A stretch of DNA of 64,000 bases from Actinomyces oris (GCF_001937665.1 NZ_MSKL01000020.1:62001-126000); one strand, 5' to 3'; positions 26,156-36,515 are shown, numbered from the stretch's first letter. Program-made: numbers and translations. The notes: a model not told the origin generated them from the letters alone.

Positions 26156-27892
26156 CTACTCCTGGTTCCAGGCCTGCCAGAGGCTCGCGTACTCCCCGCC
26201 GAGGGCCACGAGCTCGTCATGGCTGCCCAGCTCGACGATCCTCCCGTCCATGACGACGGCGACCCGGTCGGCGTCAGCGGCCGTGTAGAGACGGTGGGCC
26301 ACCTCGATGACGGTGCGCCCGGCCAGCGCCGTGGACAGGGTCCGCTCCAGGGTGCGGGCGGCGCGCGGGTCCAGCAGCGAGGTGGCCTCATCCAGGATGA
26401 GCGTGTGCGGGTCCAGCAGCACGAGCCGGGCCAGCGCCACCTCCTGGGCCTGGGCGGGGCTGAGCTCGAGGTGACCCGACCCGACCATCGTGTTCATCCC
26501 CTCGGGCAGCGCGTCCACCCAGGTGTCGGCCCCGATGGCCTCAATGGCCTCGCGGATCGTGTCATCGGAGGCGCGGGGGCGGCCCAGGCGCACGTTGTCC
26601 GCCACGGTGCCGACGAACACGTGGTGCTCCTGGGTCACCAGGGCCACGTGGCGGCGCAGCTCGTCCTCCGTCAGGTCCGTCAGCGCCACTCCTCCCACGG
26701 TGACGCTCCCGGAGGTGGGCGGGTTGATGCCGGCCAGCATCCGCCCCAGCGTGGACTTCCCGGACCCCGAGGGCCCGACGACGGCCAGCCGCTCCCCGGG
26801 CACGAGCTCCAGGTCGATCCCGTGGAGCACCTCGACGCCCTCCCGGTAGGAGAAGCGCACGTCGTCGAGCACGATCCGCGTGCCCTCGGGCTCCTGGCCG
26901 GTGGGGGCGCGGTCGTCGGGGACCTCCTCCACCCCCAGGATGCGGGACAGGGAGGCCTGGGCGATCTGGACCTGGTCGATCCAGAACATGAGCTGGCCCA
27001 CCGGTTTGCGCAGCTCCATGGAGTAGAGGGCGACAGTGGTGATCGCCCCCAGGGTCGCGTAGCCGCGGCCGGCCAGGAACCCGCCCCACAGGAGGATGAC
27101 GACGACGGGCGCCCGCCAGGCGACGTCGAGCACCATGAACAGGCGCACCCGCAGCGCGGCCGTGTAGCGCTCCAAGGACCATGCCTCCTTGACGGAGGCC
27201 ATGATGGCGCGCTCGCGGCGAGCCCCGATACCCAGCGCGTCCACGGTCTCGGCGTGCTCGACCGTCTCGGAGACCGCCCCGTTGAGACGGGCCTGGGCGG
27301 CCGACTCGGCCCGGTAGGCGGGGATGGAGATCGGCAGGTACCAGCGCATCATCGACCACACGGGCGGGGCGATGACGAGCAGCCCGAGCGCCAGGAGGGG
27401 GTCGGCGACGGCGGCGGCCAGGAGCGTGAAGACGATCGTCACCACGCACACGAGGATCTGGGGGATCCCCACCCGCACCAGGAACTCGATGCGGGAGACG
27501 TCGGTGGTGGTGCGCCCCACGAGGTCGCCGGTGCCGGCGGACTCCACCGCGCTCAGCGGCAGGTGCACCACCCGGTTCATCATGCGCTCGCGCAGCTCGG
27601 CGAAGACCGACTCGCCCAGGGTCCGGGCGTGCTTCTGGGCGAAGCGGTTGATGAGCGCGCCCACGAGCGTGACCGCGATGATGGTCAGCACGATCCGGTC
27701 CACGTAGCCGGCGTCGGCCCGCCCGGCCGAGACCCGCCCGACCAGCCGCCCCAGCAGCTGCGGGGCCACGAGCGTGGACAGGACCGCCGTGATCTGGAGG
27801 ACCAGGACGACGGCGAAGCGCCCCCGGTAGGAGGCCATGATCCGGAAGGTCTTGCGCAGGGCGACGGGCCCGGGCGCGACGGGAAGCGCCAT
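26156..27892 (-). CDS. ABC exporter half-transporter, catalytic subunit
   Basis: 578 residues: an exporter-type membrane domain (about 1-310, six expected helices) fused to an ATPase domain. Walker A GPSGSGKST (about 372) and Walker B LILDEATSLLD (about 496) are intact, but the signature is LSPAQAQEV (about 476) in place of LSGGQ. It overlaps the stop of the upstream half-transporter by one base (TGATG). Heterodimeric type IV exporters have one working and one degenerate site; this subunit supplies the working Walker motifs and its partner supplies the intact LSGGQ. The substrate cannot be read from sequence; drugs, peptides or lipids are typical. Confidence 0.88.
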   Translation of the reverse strand: MALPVAPGPVALRKTFRIMASYRGRFAVVLVLQITAVLSTLVAPQLLGRLVGRVSAGRADAGYVDRIVLTIIAVTLVGALINRFAQKHARTLGESVFAELRERMMNRVVHLPLSAVESAGTGDLVGRTTTDVSRIEFLVRVGIPQILVCVVTIVFTLLAAAVADPLLALGLLVIAPPVWSMMRWYLPISIPAYRAESAAQARLNGAVSETVEHAETVDALGIGARRERAIMASVKEAWSLERYTAALRVRLFMVLDVAWRAPVVVILLWGGFLAGRGYATLGAITTVALYSMELRKPVGQLMFWIDQVQIAQASLSRILGVEEVPDDRAPTGQEPEGTRIVLDDVRFSYREGVEVLHGIDLELVPGERLAVVGPSGSGKSTLGRMLAGINPPTSGSVTVGGVALTDLTEDELRRHVALVTQEHHVFVGTVADNVRLGRPRASDDTIREAIEAIGADTWVDALPEGMNTMVGSGHLELSPAQAQEVALARLVLLDPHTLILDEATSLLDPRAARTLERTLSTALAGRTVIEVAHRLYTAADADRVAVVMDGRIVELGSHDELVALGGEYASLWQAWNQE

Positions 27893-29829
27893 CAGCAGCT
27901 CGCCTCCGCGTCCTCACCCATGGCCCTCGAGACGACGGCGCGGTAGTCGGCCGCCTGCGCGTGGCCGTCGCGGGCCATGGCCATGAGCTCGCGGTGCGTG
28001 GAGCGCAGCCGCTCGGCGCCGCTGGAGTCCAGGAGGACGACCTCGTCGCAGGCCTCCAGGACCAGCGGCGAGGCGGTGACGACGACGGTCGTGCGCCCGG
28101 CGCGGGCCCGGTGCACCTGGGCGGCCACGCGGGCCTCGGTGTGGGAGTCCAGGGCGGAGGTCGGCTCGATGAGCACGAGCGTGGGCGCCTCGGTGAGCAG
28201 CGCCCGGGCCAGGGCCACGCGCTGACGCTGCCCGCCGGACAGGGACCGGCCCTTCTCGGTGATCATCCCGGCCAGGCCCTCGCTCAGGGAGGTCAGGACA
28301 TCGCCGGCGTCGGCGATCTCGATGGCCTCGATCAGCCGGTCGTCGCCGGGGGCCTCGCGCTCCTGGGGGCGGACCTGCTGGTCGACGTCGGCCCCGGTGG
28401 TGCGTTCGGCCTCGGCGCGCACGAGGTCCTCCAGGCCCGCCGGCTGCGGGTCGGGGCCGCCGCGCACGTCGAGGGCCTCGCGCAGGGTCCCGGTGAAGAG
28501 CTGGGCGGTGGCGCCGGAGACGACGACGCTGGCGCGCACCTGCTCCAGGGGCATGGTGGTCAGTGGCCGGCCCGCCAGGGTCACGGTGGGGCCGGCGTCG
28601 GTGAAGCGCCCCAGGCGCGTGGCCAGGTCGGCGGAGACCTGCGGGTCGGGGCACACGAGGGCCGTCATGCGGCCCTCCTTGAGGCGCAGGCCGCTGCCGG
28701 TGTCCACCAGGTCGCCGCTGACGGGGTGGGCGGCGGCCGGGTCCAGGCTGAGGCGCTCCACGAGGCTGCCGGCGGCCGGCGCCACCTCCAGCAGGCGGCT
28801 CAGGCGCCGGGCGCCGACGACGGCCCGGGTGTAGTCCTGCACGGAGCTGGTGAACACCCACAGCGGCCAGGACAGGTAGGCGGTGTAGCCGTAGAAGGTG
28901 ATGAGCCCGCCGGGGGTGAGGCTGCCGGCCACGGCCATGCGCGCCGCCACCCACACGACGATGGCGGCGAAGAGCCCGGGCAGCAGCACCTGGAGGGTCA
29001 TGAGGGTGGCCTGGGAGGAGGCCACCTCGACGCCGCGGCGCCGCAGCTCCTGGGAGGCGTCCCGATAGCGGCGGGCGAAGACGTCCTCCCCGCCGATGCC
29101 CCGCAGGATCCGCAGGCCCGCCACCGTGTCCGTGGTGATCGTGGTGACCGCGGACTGGGCCTCGCGCTGAACGGCCTGACGCTTCTGCAGGGGACGGATG
29201 ACCAGGGTGACGATGGCCGCCACCAGCGGCATGCCCAGGATGACGATGAGCCCCAGGCTCACCGAGGTGCGCAGCATGAGGACGGCCACGACGAGGAAGC
29301 TGGCCGCCGCCCCCAGCAGGGCCGGCAGGTACTCGATGAGATTGCCCAGGTAGCCGGCGTCGGAGGCGATGATGGTGGCGACCTCACCGGTGGAGACCTG
29401 CCGGGACAGGTCCTTGCCCGTGGCCGAGATCTGTCGGCCCACGAGCCGGTCGACGTCGAAGGCGGTGCGCATCCAGGCCGTCACCCCGAAGTAGGACAGC
29501 ATCGTGTCCCCGACGGCGTAGACGACGAACAGCACCAGCAGCAGGGCGCCGATGCCCCAGACGCGGCTGTTGAGTCCGTTCTCGATCTCGGCGTCGAGGG
29601 CCTGCCCCAGGAAGGCCGGCACGATCGCCTGGATGGTGTTGGAGGTGCAGGCTGCCAGGGTCGCCAGGGTGACCGGGACGGCGGCACGGCGCAGCAGCCA
29701 GCGCAGAAGCGCCCCGGCCCCGAGGGAAGGGGGCTGGGGGAGTGGAGCGTCGGGGGTCATGGACTGTGCAGTCAGGGCGGACAGCGTTGCCGGGGTGGTC
29801 GGGAACGACCGAGAGGACGGTTCGGGCAT
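27892..29829 (-). CDS. ABC exporter half-transporter, degenerate-site subunit
   Basis: 645 residues, a membrane domain then an ATPase domain. Where Walker A should be (about 392) the sequence is [16 protein letters not shown], without the GKS/T lysine. Walker B is [11 protein letters not shown], with the Asp replaced by Ile. The signature [16 protein letters not shown] is perfect. So it can complete the partner's ATP site but its own is degenerate. The ATG start gives a Pro-rich cytoplasmic tail of about 45 residues before the first helix. It is the first gene of the pair; its promoter should lie in 29830-29960. Confidence 0.88.
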   Translation of the reverse strand: MPEPSSRSFPTTPATLSALTAQSMTPDAPLPQPPSLGAGALLRWLLRRAAVPVTLATLAACTSNTIQAIVPAFLGQALDAEIENGLNSRVWGIGALLLVLFVVYAVGDTMLSYFGVTAWMRTAFDVDRLVGRQISATGKDLSRQVSTGEVATIIASDAGYLGNLIEYLPALLGAAASFLVVAVLMLRTSVSLGLIVILGMPLVAAIVTLVIRPLQKRQAVQREAQSAVTTITTDTVAGLRILRGIGGEDVFARRYRDASQELRRRGVEVASSQATLMTLQVLLPGLFAAIVVWVAARMAVAGSLTPGGLITFYGYTAYLSWPLWVFTSSVQDYTRAVVGARRLSRLLEVAPAAGSLVERLSLDPAAAHPVSGDLVDTGSGLRLKEGRMTALVCPDPQVSADLATRLGRFTDAGPTVTLAGRPLTTMPLEQVRASVVVSGATAQLFTGTLREALDVRGGPDPQPAGLEDLVRAEAERTTGADVDQQVRPQEREAPGDDRLIEAIEIADAGDVLTSLSEGLAGMITEKGRSLSGGQRQRVALARALLTEAPTLVLIEPTSALDSHTEARVAAQVHRARAGRTTVVVTASPLVLEACDEVVLLDSSGAERLRSTHRELMAMARDGHAQAADYRAVVSRAMGEDAEASC

Positions 29830-29960
29830 GATCGCATGAGGCTATCGGAGCTGAAACGGGTGCGGCAGGGGGAGAGCCGGTGACAAGGAAGATACTGGGC
29901 ACGGGAATATCCGGCGGGTGTGCGGCTCGGGCGGCTGTCGGACGGGTCGTGCAGACGTAC

Positions 29961-30005
29961 CGGAGCCCCGGCCCGACCCCTCAATGGGGGCGGGCCGGGG
30001 CTCCG
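29961..30005. terminator. Strong bidirectional hairpin
   Basis: Arms CGGAGCCCCGGCCCG (29961-29975) and CGGGCCGGGGCTCCG (29991-30005) are exact inverse complements, and the bases between them can pair further (ACCCC with GGGGG). It lies downstream of the minus-strand MacB-type genes and upstream of the exporter pair. Confidence 0.8.
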
Positions 30006-30014
30006 GGCTTGGCA

Positions 30015-30056
30015 GGGTCGGGACTCATCCAGTGCCGGCTGGTTGAGTCCCGACCC
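30015..30056. terminator. Second hairpin in tandem
   Basis: GGGTCGGGACTCA (30015-30027) pairs exactly with TGAGTCCCGACCC (30044-30056) across a 16-base loop. With the hairpin at 29961 it makes a tandem terminator past the stop at 30147. The rest of 29830-30146 shows no gene. Confidence 0.7.
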
Positions 30057-30146
30057 CACCGGCTGCCGCCGTGAGGCGCCAGCAGATGCGTGAGCGGTAC
30101 CGGGCGGGGCCCGCCTGTCGCGTGCCTCGCGCCGTCTGCTCCTGGG

Positions 30147-32729
30147 TCACTCGGTGGCGATGGCGTCCAGGACGGGAATCCGGGAGGCGCGCAGCGCCGG
30201 CCACAGGGCCGCGATGACGCCGACCACCACGGAGAGCACGAGCATGCCCACCATCTGGCCCCAGGGGATGCTCAGCGACGTGAGCCCCTGATCCTCCAGG
30301 ACCTCCTTGAGGGCGGCGGCCAGGACCACCCCGGTCGCCCCGCCCAGCACGGTGCCGTACAGGGCGGTGAGGACCGACTCGGTGATGATCTCCCCGGACA
30401 GCTGGGCCTTGCCCAGGCCGACGGCGCGCATGAGCCCGATCTCCCGCGTGCGCTCCGAGACCGAGAGCACCAGGGTGTTGACGATGCCCAGGATGGCGAT
30501 GGCGATACTCAGCCCCAGCAGGCCGTAGAGGATGGCGAGCATCTGGTTGATCTGCTGGCCGACCTGGTCGGAGATCTCGTCGGCGTCGCGCACCGAGTAC
30601 TGGTAGGTGTCGGCCACGATGTCGCGTGCCTGGTTCCGTACTGCGTTGAGGTCGGCGCCCTCGTCGAGGGTCAGGAGCATGCCCAGTGGCGCGTCCAGGA
30701 CATGGGCCGCGTCCGTGCTGGTGCCCGGCGAGCTCCAGGAGCCCACCGACGCCGCCAGCTCAGGCGAGATGTAGTAGTTGCCGCCGGTTCCCTTCGGGTC
30801 GACGATGGCGCCGACCGTGGCCTCAGCCGACCCGCTGGGGCCGGTGATGGATACCTTGTCTCCCAGCTTGAGGCCCTCGTCCTTCTTCGCGGCTACGTGG
30901 GTGGCATCCAGGTCCTCCATCGACCCGGAGCTCGTGGAGACGTCGTAGGCCTTGGAGTAGGTATCGGGCTCGACGACGACGACGGTGGCGGCGGGGTTCT
31001 GGCTGCCGTCGGGCTTGGTGACGGAGTCGGCGTAGATGGAGTAGGAGGAGGTCTCCTTGACCCCGTCGATCGCGGCGATGTCCTTGGCCTTGTCGGCTGA
31101 GAGCCGGGTGTTCAGGCTGCCGATCGTGGCGGGCTGGACCACGAGGTCGGCCTTGAGGGACTTGTCGATCTCGTCGGCGGTCGAGGCCTGGAAGGAGGCG
31201 GCCAGCGTGGCGCCGGCGCACACCAGGGCCATGCCCACCATGAGGGCGCCGGAGGTGTTGGCCGTGCGGCGCGGGTTGTGGATGATGTTGCGCACCGCCA
31301 GGCGCCCGGCGGGCCGCAGCAGCCGGAAGGGCAGACCCAGCACGGCCACCACCGGGCGGGCCAGGGTCGGGGAGACGATGAGCAGTCCCAGGACCGTGCC
31401 GCCCGCGCCCACACCCATGATGGGGCGGCGCCACGTCAGGTCTGCGTTCACCCACGCGGCGGCGATCGCGGCCACTCCGGCCGCCAGCAGCAGCCCACCC
31501 AGGATCGTGCGCAGGACCAGTGACTTCTCCCGGGAGCCCGACACGCCGCGCATGGCCTCGACCGGGTGGGTCAGGGCGGCCTCCCGGGCCGGCAGCAGGG
31601 CGCCGACGATGGTGACGCCCAGCCCCACCGCCAGCGAGATCGCGATGATCGGCCCGCTCAGGCCCGTGCCCTCCAGCAGTGGCATGCCCAAGGCGTCGAG
31701 TATTGCGGACAGCCCGGCCAGGAGCCCCGCACCCGCGGCCACGCCCAGGGTGGAGCCGACGACGCCGATGACGACCGCCTGCAGGAACACCACGCCGAAC
31801 ACCGAGCCGGGTGAGGCCCCGACCGCCCGCAGGAGGGCGAACTCCTTGACCCGCTGACGCACGCTCATCGCGAAGGAGTTCATGATGATGAAGGAGCCCA
31901 CGAACATGGCGACGACGACGAAGACCAGCAGGAAGACCTGGATGAAGCCCAGCTGCTTCTCAATGGTCTTGTTCTGCTCCTTGATGACCTCGGCCTGGGT
32001 CTGAACCCGGGAGCCGTCGGGAAGGAGCTTGGTGACCTCGGACTTGACCGTGTCCACCGAGGTGCCCTGAGCGACGTCGACGGAGATGCTCGACACCTTG
32101 CCGTCCGGGGCGGCGATCGGCATGAGCCAGTTCGGATCCACGCCCACGACCGTCGCGCTGGCCATGGACGACTCGTAGTGGAACTCGCCGACCACGGTGA
32201 CCTCGCTGGGAGTGCCCTGCACCACGATGTGCGTCTTGTCCCCGACCTTGAGGCCGGAGGTCTTCAGGGCCCCGGACTCCAGGGAGATCTCGCCCCCTCC
32301 TTGAGGCTTGTGGCCCTGGACCCAGGTCAGGCCCTCCTCATTGTCATACTGCGGTATGAACAGTGTGGGGGCGCCGGTGGTGGTGACCGGGGTGTCGTTG
32401 GCTCCCACGAGGACCCCGGTCATCTCGACTCCGGGGTTGGCTGCCTCCACACCGTCGATCTGCTTGATCTGCTCGGTCAGGGCGCTGTCGATGGGCTGGG
32501 ACGGTGTGGAGCTCGACGAGTTGTTGTCGCCGTTGGTGGCGAGCTTGGGGCCCTGGACGTACAGGTCGGAGGTGACGGTGGAGGACAGCAGCTTGGAGAA
32601 GGTCTCCGACATGGAGGCGCGCAGGGCGAGCGTGCCCGACAGGAACGCCACCCCGAGCATGACGGCGAAGGTGGTCAGGAAGAACTGTTTGGCGTGGGCG
32701 CGTACGGAGCGCCAGGCGACTCGTCTCAC
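30147..32729 (-). CDS. MacB/FtsX-type ABC transporter permease
   Basis: 860 residues with two FtsX modules. Each has a large extracytoplasmic domain: about residues 45-255 after the first helix (FFLTTFAVMLGVAFLSGTLA), and about 520-720. The C-terminal four-helix module contains SVSERTREIGLMRAVGLGKA, the classic FtsX mark, matched by SVRQRVKEFALLRAVGASPG in the first module. These mechanotransmission permeases use ATP hydrolysis by a separate ATPase to move lipids, peptides or drugs, or to control envelope proteins. The ATPase gene ends 3 bp upstream, so the two form one operon. The length is typical of actinobacterial permeases of this family. Confidence 0.9.
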   Translation of the reverse strand: MRRVAWRSVRAHAKQFFLTTFAVMLGVAFLSGTLALRASMSETFSKLLSSTVTSDLYVQGPKLATNGDNNSSSSTPSQPIDSALTEQIKQIDGVEAANPGVEMTGVLVGANDTPVTTTGAPTLFIPQYDNEEGLTWVQGHKPQGGGEISLESGALKTSGLKVGDKTHIVVQGTPSEVTVVGEFHYESSMASATVVGVDPNWLMPIAAPDGKVSSISVDVAQGTSVDTVKSEVTKLLPDGSRVQTQAEVIKEQNKTIEKQLGFIQVFLLVFVVVAMFVGSFIIMNSFAMSVRQRVKEFALLRAVGASPGSVFGVVFLQAVVIGVVGSTLGVAAGAGLLAGLSAILDALGMPLLEGTGLSGPIIAISLAVGLGVTIVGALLPAREAALTHPVEAMRGVSGSREKSLVLRTILGGLLLAAGVAAIAAAWVNADLTWRRPIMGVGAGGTVLGLLIVSPTLARPVVAVLGLPFRLLRPAGRLAVRNIIHNPRRTANTSGALMVGMALVCAGATLAASFQASTADEIDKSLKADLVVQPATIGSLNTRLSADKAKDIAAIDGVKETSSYSIYADSVTKPDGSQNPAATVVVVEPDTYSKAYDVSTSSGSMEDLDATHVAAKKDEGLKLGDKVSITGPSGSAEATVGAIVDPKGTGGNYYISPELAASVGSWSSPGTSTDAAHVLDAPLGMLLTLDEGADLNAVRNQARDIVADTYQYSVRDADEISDQVGQQINQMLAILYGLLGLSIAIAILGIVNTLVLSVSERTREIGLMRAVGLGKAQLSGEIITESVLTALYGTVLGGATGVVLAAALKEVLEDQGLTSLSIPWGQMVGMLVLSVVVGVIAALWPALRASRIPVLDAIATE

Positions 32730-32732
32730 GGC

Positions 32733-33572
32733 TCAGGCCCCCTTGACGGCCGGGCCGGTCTGCGGGGCGCCGGCTGCGGGGGCGGGCTCGGCCTCGCTCA
32801 GCTCGCGCAGGGCGTCCAGGACCCGGTCGCGGTTGGGCTCATTCAGCTGGGCGACGACGTGGCCGTCGCGCAGGAAGATGACGGTGTCGGCCCAGGCGGC
32901 CGCCTCCGGCTCGTGAGTCACCATGACCACCGACTGCCCCAGGTCGTCGACACTGCGTCGCAGGATCTCCAGGACCTGGTCGGTGGAGTGGGAGTCCAGG
33001 TTCCCGGTGGGCTCGTCGGCGAAGACGACCGCCGGCTCGCCCACGAGCGCCCGGGCGCAGGCCACGCGCTGGACCTGACCGCCGGAGAGCTCGGCGGGCC
33101 GGTGGGACAGGCGCTCCCTGAGGCCGACGGCGTCGATCACCTGGTCGAAGCGCTGCGGGTTGACCTTCTTGCGGGCGATGTCCAGGGGCAGGGTGATGTT
33201 CTCCGCCGCCGTGAGGGTGGGGACCAGGTTGAAGGACTGGAAGATGAAGCCGATGCGTTCGCGGCGCAGGCGGGTGAGGCGGCGCTGGTTCATGGAGGAG
33301 ACCATGTCGCCGTCGAGCATGATCTCCCCGGACGTGATCGAGTCCAGGCCGGCCAGGCAGTGCATGAGCGTGGACTTGCCGGAGCCGGACGGCCCCATGA
33401 TGGCGGTGAAACGGGCTCGCGCGATGTCGACGTTGACGGAGTCGAGCGCTGTGACGGCGCCCGAGCCGCGGCCGTAGACCTTGGTGAGGCTGCGTGCGGA
33501 GACCACAGGGTCATCCACCGGTCGGTGAGGTGTGAGGATGGAGGAAGCGGTGGCTGGAACGGAGCTACTCAT
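32733..33572 (-). CDS. MacB-type ABC transporter ATP-binding protein
   Basis: 279 residues with a complete LolD/MacB-like ATPase: SLTKVYGRGSGAVTALDSVN, Walker A GPSGSGKST, Q-loop FIFQSFNLVPTL, signature LSGGQVQRVACARAL, Walker B VVFADEPTGNLD and switch His in VMVTHEPEAA. The C-terminal 30 residues are Ala/Pro/Glu-rich. It powers the FtsX-type permease encoded 3 bp downstream. The start is uncertain: the ATG at 33572 has no clear ribosome site, and some of the first 20 residues may be untranslated. Confidence 0.9.
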   Translation of the reverse strand: MSSSVPATASSILTPHRPVDDPVVSARSLTKVYGRGSGAVTALDSVNVDIARARFTAIMGPSGSGKSTLMHCLAGLDSITSGEIMLDGDMVSSMNQRRLTRLRRERIGFIFQSFNLVPTLTAAENITLPLDIARKKVNPQRFDQVIDAVGLRERLSHRPAELSGGQVQRVACARALVGEPAVVFADEPTGNLDSHSTDQVLEILRRSVDDLGQSVVMVTHEPEAAAWADTVIFLRDGHVVAQLNEPNRDRVLDALRELSEAEPAPAAGAPQTGPAVKGA

Positions 33573-33871
33573 AGGTTCAGTTTGACAGTGGTATGGGTGA
33601 GGTGAATCCTCCTCGCGGAGGACAGGCCCCTGACTGGGTGGCCGATCGACCCTGACCCGAGGTCGGGGATGTCCCTGAGGTGGGCCGGGACGGGGGTGCA
33701 GCTGCGTGGAGGATGAAGGTGTTTTCCCCGGCTGACTCCGTTTCTTAAACCTTTCAGCCGATTCGTGACTACCATCAGGGATGATCGGAGCCTGGTGAAG
33801 GACCCGGGATGGGTTGGCGACGAGCCCGATCAGTCGAGGTCACCCAATACGTTCTCCCGGAAGGGCTCTGC

Positions 33872-36487
33872 ATGGATCCGGTTCAGCTCATGATGGCGGC
33901 GCATCAGGCCGATGCGGCGGTTGCCGCGCAGACTCCGGACCAGGCCCTGCAGGCCGCGATCGCACAGAGCCGGCCCGACCTGTGGGCACCGCTGTCGACC
34001 AACCCGGCGGCCTATCCCGACCTGCTCGGCTGGCTGGCCAGTACCGGGAACGTCGAGGTCCTCGCCAACCTTCGCGCACGCGGCTACCTGACCGACGATG
34101 CGGCCGCCAATGCTGCGGACGCCGCGGATGCCGCCGTTACCGCGGGCGGTGAGCCCGCCGTGGATCCCACTGTCGTTCAGGAGGGGCCGGTGCAGACGGA
34201 GTCGGCCGACGATGGTGCCGCGCCGGTGGATGAGGGCGAAGCTGAAACGGCTGATGAGTCCGAGGTGGTCGAGGAGAGCGATTCGGAGCCTGTGGAGTCC
34301 GCGGAGTCTGCGGCTGAGGCCGCCACGCAGGCTGATGCGGAGGCGGAGGCCGCTGAGGATGCCGCTGACGAGGATCAGGGGTCGGGCTCCGACGAAGCGG
34401 ATGACGGGGCCGGGGACGAGCCGGGCGCCGATCCGACTGCGGAGCCGACCGAGATCGACGAGTCCGCTGACGAGTCCGCGAGCACCGATGATGACTCTGG
34501 CGAGACCGGCGACGATCAGGGGGCCGAGGAGCCCACCGAGCCCGCTGAGGGCGCCGAGGTCGACGAGGCTGAGAGCCAGGCTCCGGAGGGCCAGGACACT
34601 GAGGACGCCACAGCCGACGAGCCTGCCGATGCGACTGAGGATCCGGGATCCGACGAGTCGGCTGATGAGCCCGAGGAGGACGCTCCTGAGGGGCAGGCCG
34701 CCGAGGATGCCGTCGGCGATGAGTCCGCCGGTGAGGTGAGTGCCGAGGTCGCTGAAGCGGTTGAGACCATGGAGGCCACGGAGTCTGAGGCTGCTGCACA
34801 GGCCGATGCGGAGGCGGAGGCCGCTGAGGATGCCGCTGACGAGGATCAGGGGTCGGGCTCCGACGAACCCGATGACGAGGGCGGGGACGAGCCGGGCGCC
34901 GATCCGAGTGCGGAGCCGACCGAGGTCGACGAGGCCGCTGACGATTCCGAGGACGCCGCCGACGAGGCTAAGAACACGGCTTCGGAGGGCCCGGATGCCG
35001 AGGACGTCGCCAAGGGCGACTCCGGTGAGGCTACGGACTCCGGTGACGACGTCATCGCCCCGGCCGACGAGGAACCGAAGGCCGAGGAATCCACCGAGGC
35101 GGAGAACATCGAACCCGTCGACGACGACCCGACCGTCCTCACCCCCGTGTCGCAGTGGCACGAGGTCGACTCGGCCGACACGACGACCGACGTCATGACC
35201 TCGGCCCAGTCCGCGGCCGTAGCCGCCGGCTGGGCAGCGGACTCGGCCGCTCCCGCCGCGGGCTCGGCCGAGTCAGTGGCCCTCCCCGTGCCCCCGCCCC
35301 CGTCGGCCGAGGACATCGCCGCCTGGGCCGAGACCCCCAGCGGGGCGCCGTCGGGCTTCTCCGCCGCTCAGCCGGCCGTGGAGCTGGACATGTTCGGGCC
35401 CCAGATGGCGGCCCAGATGCCGCCTCCCCAGCAGCAGAAGCAGCCGTCGAAGTCCAGCACCGGGCGCCTGATCGCGATCATCGTGGTCCTCCTGCTCGTC
35501 ATCGCCGGCGGAGGCGGCGTGTGGGCCGGGAACTACTTCGCCAACAAGGGCAAGGGTGAGGACTCCTCCCAGGACAAGGCCGGCGCCAACGGGGACGAGG
35601 GCGGCAAGCAGAACGGCCAGGCCGACGCCGCAGCCACGTCGACCGCGGCGGCCCTGCCCTCGGGCGCGGTCAAGGCCTGCTCCAGCATGCCGACCTTCAC
35701 GATCACCTCGGTGGAGGACGGCCAGGGTGAGCTGAAGGTCCAGGGCAACATGGCGACCTCCTGCACCGAGGGCGACTTCCTGGCCGGATCGTCCAACCAG
35801 GTCCTCGTCTACAGCGCCACCAGCCCCACCGGTGGCGCCGACGTCGACCACCTCGTGGCCTCGGGAACCTTCGACCTCTCCAGCGACCCGCTCATCATCC
35901 CCAACGGCGGACGGACGGTGACGCTGCGCTTCGGCGAGCAGCACTACTTCCGCACCGCCAAGGACCTCGACCTCAAGGGCCTGTCGGTCAGGCCCTCCTA
36001 CGACCGCGGCTCCCCGTCCAGCGCCACCTCGAAGAGCTCGACGAACTCCCCGATGACCATCGCCTCCTCAGCGAGCTCCAACGCCAACCAGGAGACGCAG
36101 GACGAGCAGGCCGCCGGAGACGCCATCCAGTGGCAGGTCAAGCACGACTACCCCATCGTCATGAACAGCATGCGGGGTAAATGGACCCCGCAGCTGTCCT
36201 CCAAGCAGGTCGGCCTGGTGGCCGACGGGCAGACCTGGACCAACCGCTCGATCCTCGCGGAGTTCCTGAAGACACGGCAGTCCAACCCGAAGGCCGTCAT
36301 CATCGACACCGGTCAATGGCCGGTCTACGACGTCAGCGGCTGGTGGGTGACCCTGTCCGGCGAGCTCTACGACGACGCCGACAAGGCCAACGGCTGGTGC
36401 GACGCCCAGGGCTACGACTCCGACCACTGCCTGGCCAAGCGCATCGAGTCCAACGGGTCGCCGCAGGGCACCACCAAGACCCGCTGA
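33872..36487 (+). CDS. Large acidic single-pass membrane protein with LRV-like N-terminus
   Basis: 871 residues. The N-terminal 75 residues (AIAQSRPDLWAPLSTNPAAY, PDLLGWLAS, VLANLRARG) match the actinobacterial variant leucine-rich repeat (LRV) module. Residues about 85-430 are extremely rich in Asp, Glu, Ala and Ser and contain two near-identical 49-residue segments. A Pro-rich stretch leads to one membrane helix (LIAIIVVLLLVIAGGGGVWA, about 533-552) after basic residues, so the N-terminus is cytoplasmic and the C-terminal 320 residues are outside. The outer domain has four or more Cys that could form disulfides and resembles nothing I can name. The start MDPVQLMM follows a GGAAGGG site; an in-frame upstream start is less likely. 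A possible envelope sensor; function unknown. Confidence 0.75.
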   Translation: MDPVQLMMAAHQADAAVAAQTPDQALQAAIAQSRPDLWAPLSTNPAAYPDLLGWLASTGNVEVLANLRARGYLTDDAAANAADAADAAVTAGGEPAVDPTVVQEGPVQTESADDGAAPVDEGEAETADESEVVEESDSEPVESAESAAEAATQADAEAEAAEDAADEDQGSGSDEADDGAGDEPGADPTAEPTEIDESADESASTDDDSGETGDDQGAEEPTEPAEGAEVDEAESQAPEGQDTEDATADEPADATEDPGSDESADEPEEDAPEGQAAEDAVGDESAGEVSAEVAEAVETMEATESEAAAQADAEAEAAEDAADEDQGSGSDEPDDEGGDEPGADPSAEPTEVDEAADDSEDAADEAKNTASEGPDAEDVAKGDSGEATDSGDDVIAPADEEPKAEESTEAENIEPVDDDPTVLTPVSQWHEVDSADTTTDVMTSAQSAAVAAGWAADSAAPAAGSAESVALPVPPPPSAEDIAAWAETPSGAPSGFSAAQPAVELDMFGPQMAAQMPPPQQQKQPSKSSTGRLIAIIVVLLLVIAGGGGVWAGNYFANKGKGEDSSQDKAGANGDEGGKQNGQADAAATSTAAALPSGAVKACSSMPTFTITSVEDGQGELKVQGNMATSCTEGDFLAGSSNQVLVYSATSPTGGADVDHLVASGTFDLSSDPLIIPNGGRTVTLRFGEQHYFRTAKDLDLKGLSVRPSYDRGSPSSATSKSSTNSPMTIASSASSNANQETQDEQAAGDAIQWQVKHDYPIVMNSMRGKWTPQLSSKQVGLVADGQTWTNRSILAEFLKTRQSNPKAVIIDTGQWPVYDVSGWWVTLSGELYDDADKANGWCDAQGYDSDHCLAKRIESNGSPQGTTKTR
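34328..34475. repeat. In-gene repeat, copy 1
   Basis: About 148 bp (codons 153-201 of the acidic membrane protein) beginning CAGGCTGATGCGGAGGCGG. It recurs 471 bp (157 codons) later, in frame, with few differences. Confidence 0.85.
34799..34946. repeat. In-gene repeat, copy 2
   Basis: Second copy of the acidic segment (codons 310-358). The central part coding for EDAADEDQGSGSDE is identical at DNA level to copy 1, indicating recent duplication or gene conversion. Confidence 0.85.
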
Positions 36488-36515
36488 GGCTTGAGCCGGC
36501 TCGCCTGAGAACGCG

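Noticed and set aside
28000-29883. Long plus-strand frames opposite the ABC exporter genes
   Set aside because: Glycine/alanine/proline-rich shadow frames, typical of high-GC antisense strands; the minus strand has clear ABC motifs.
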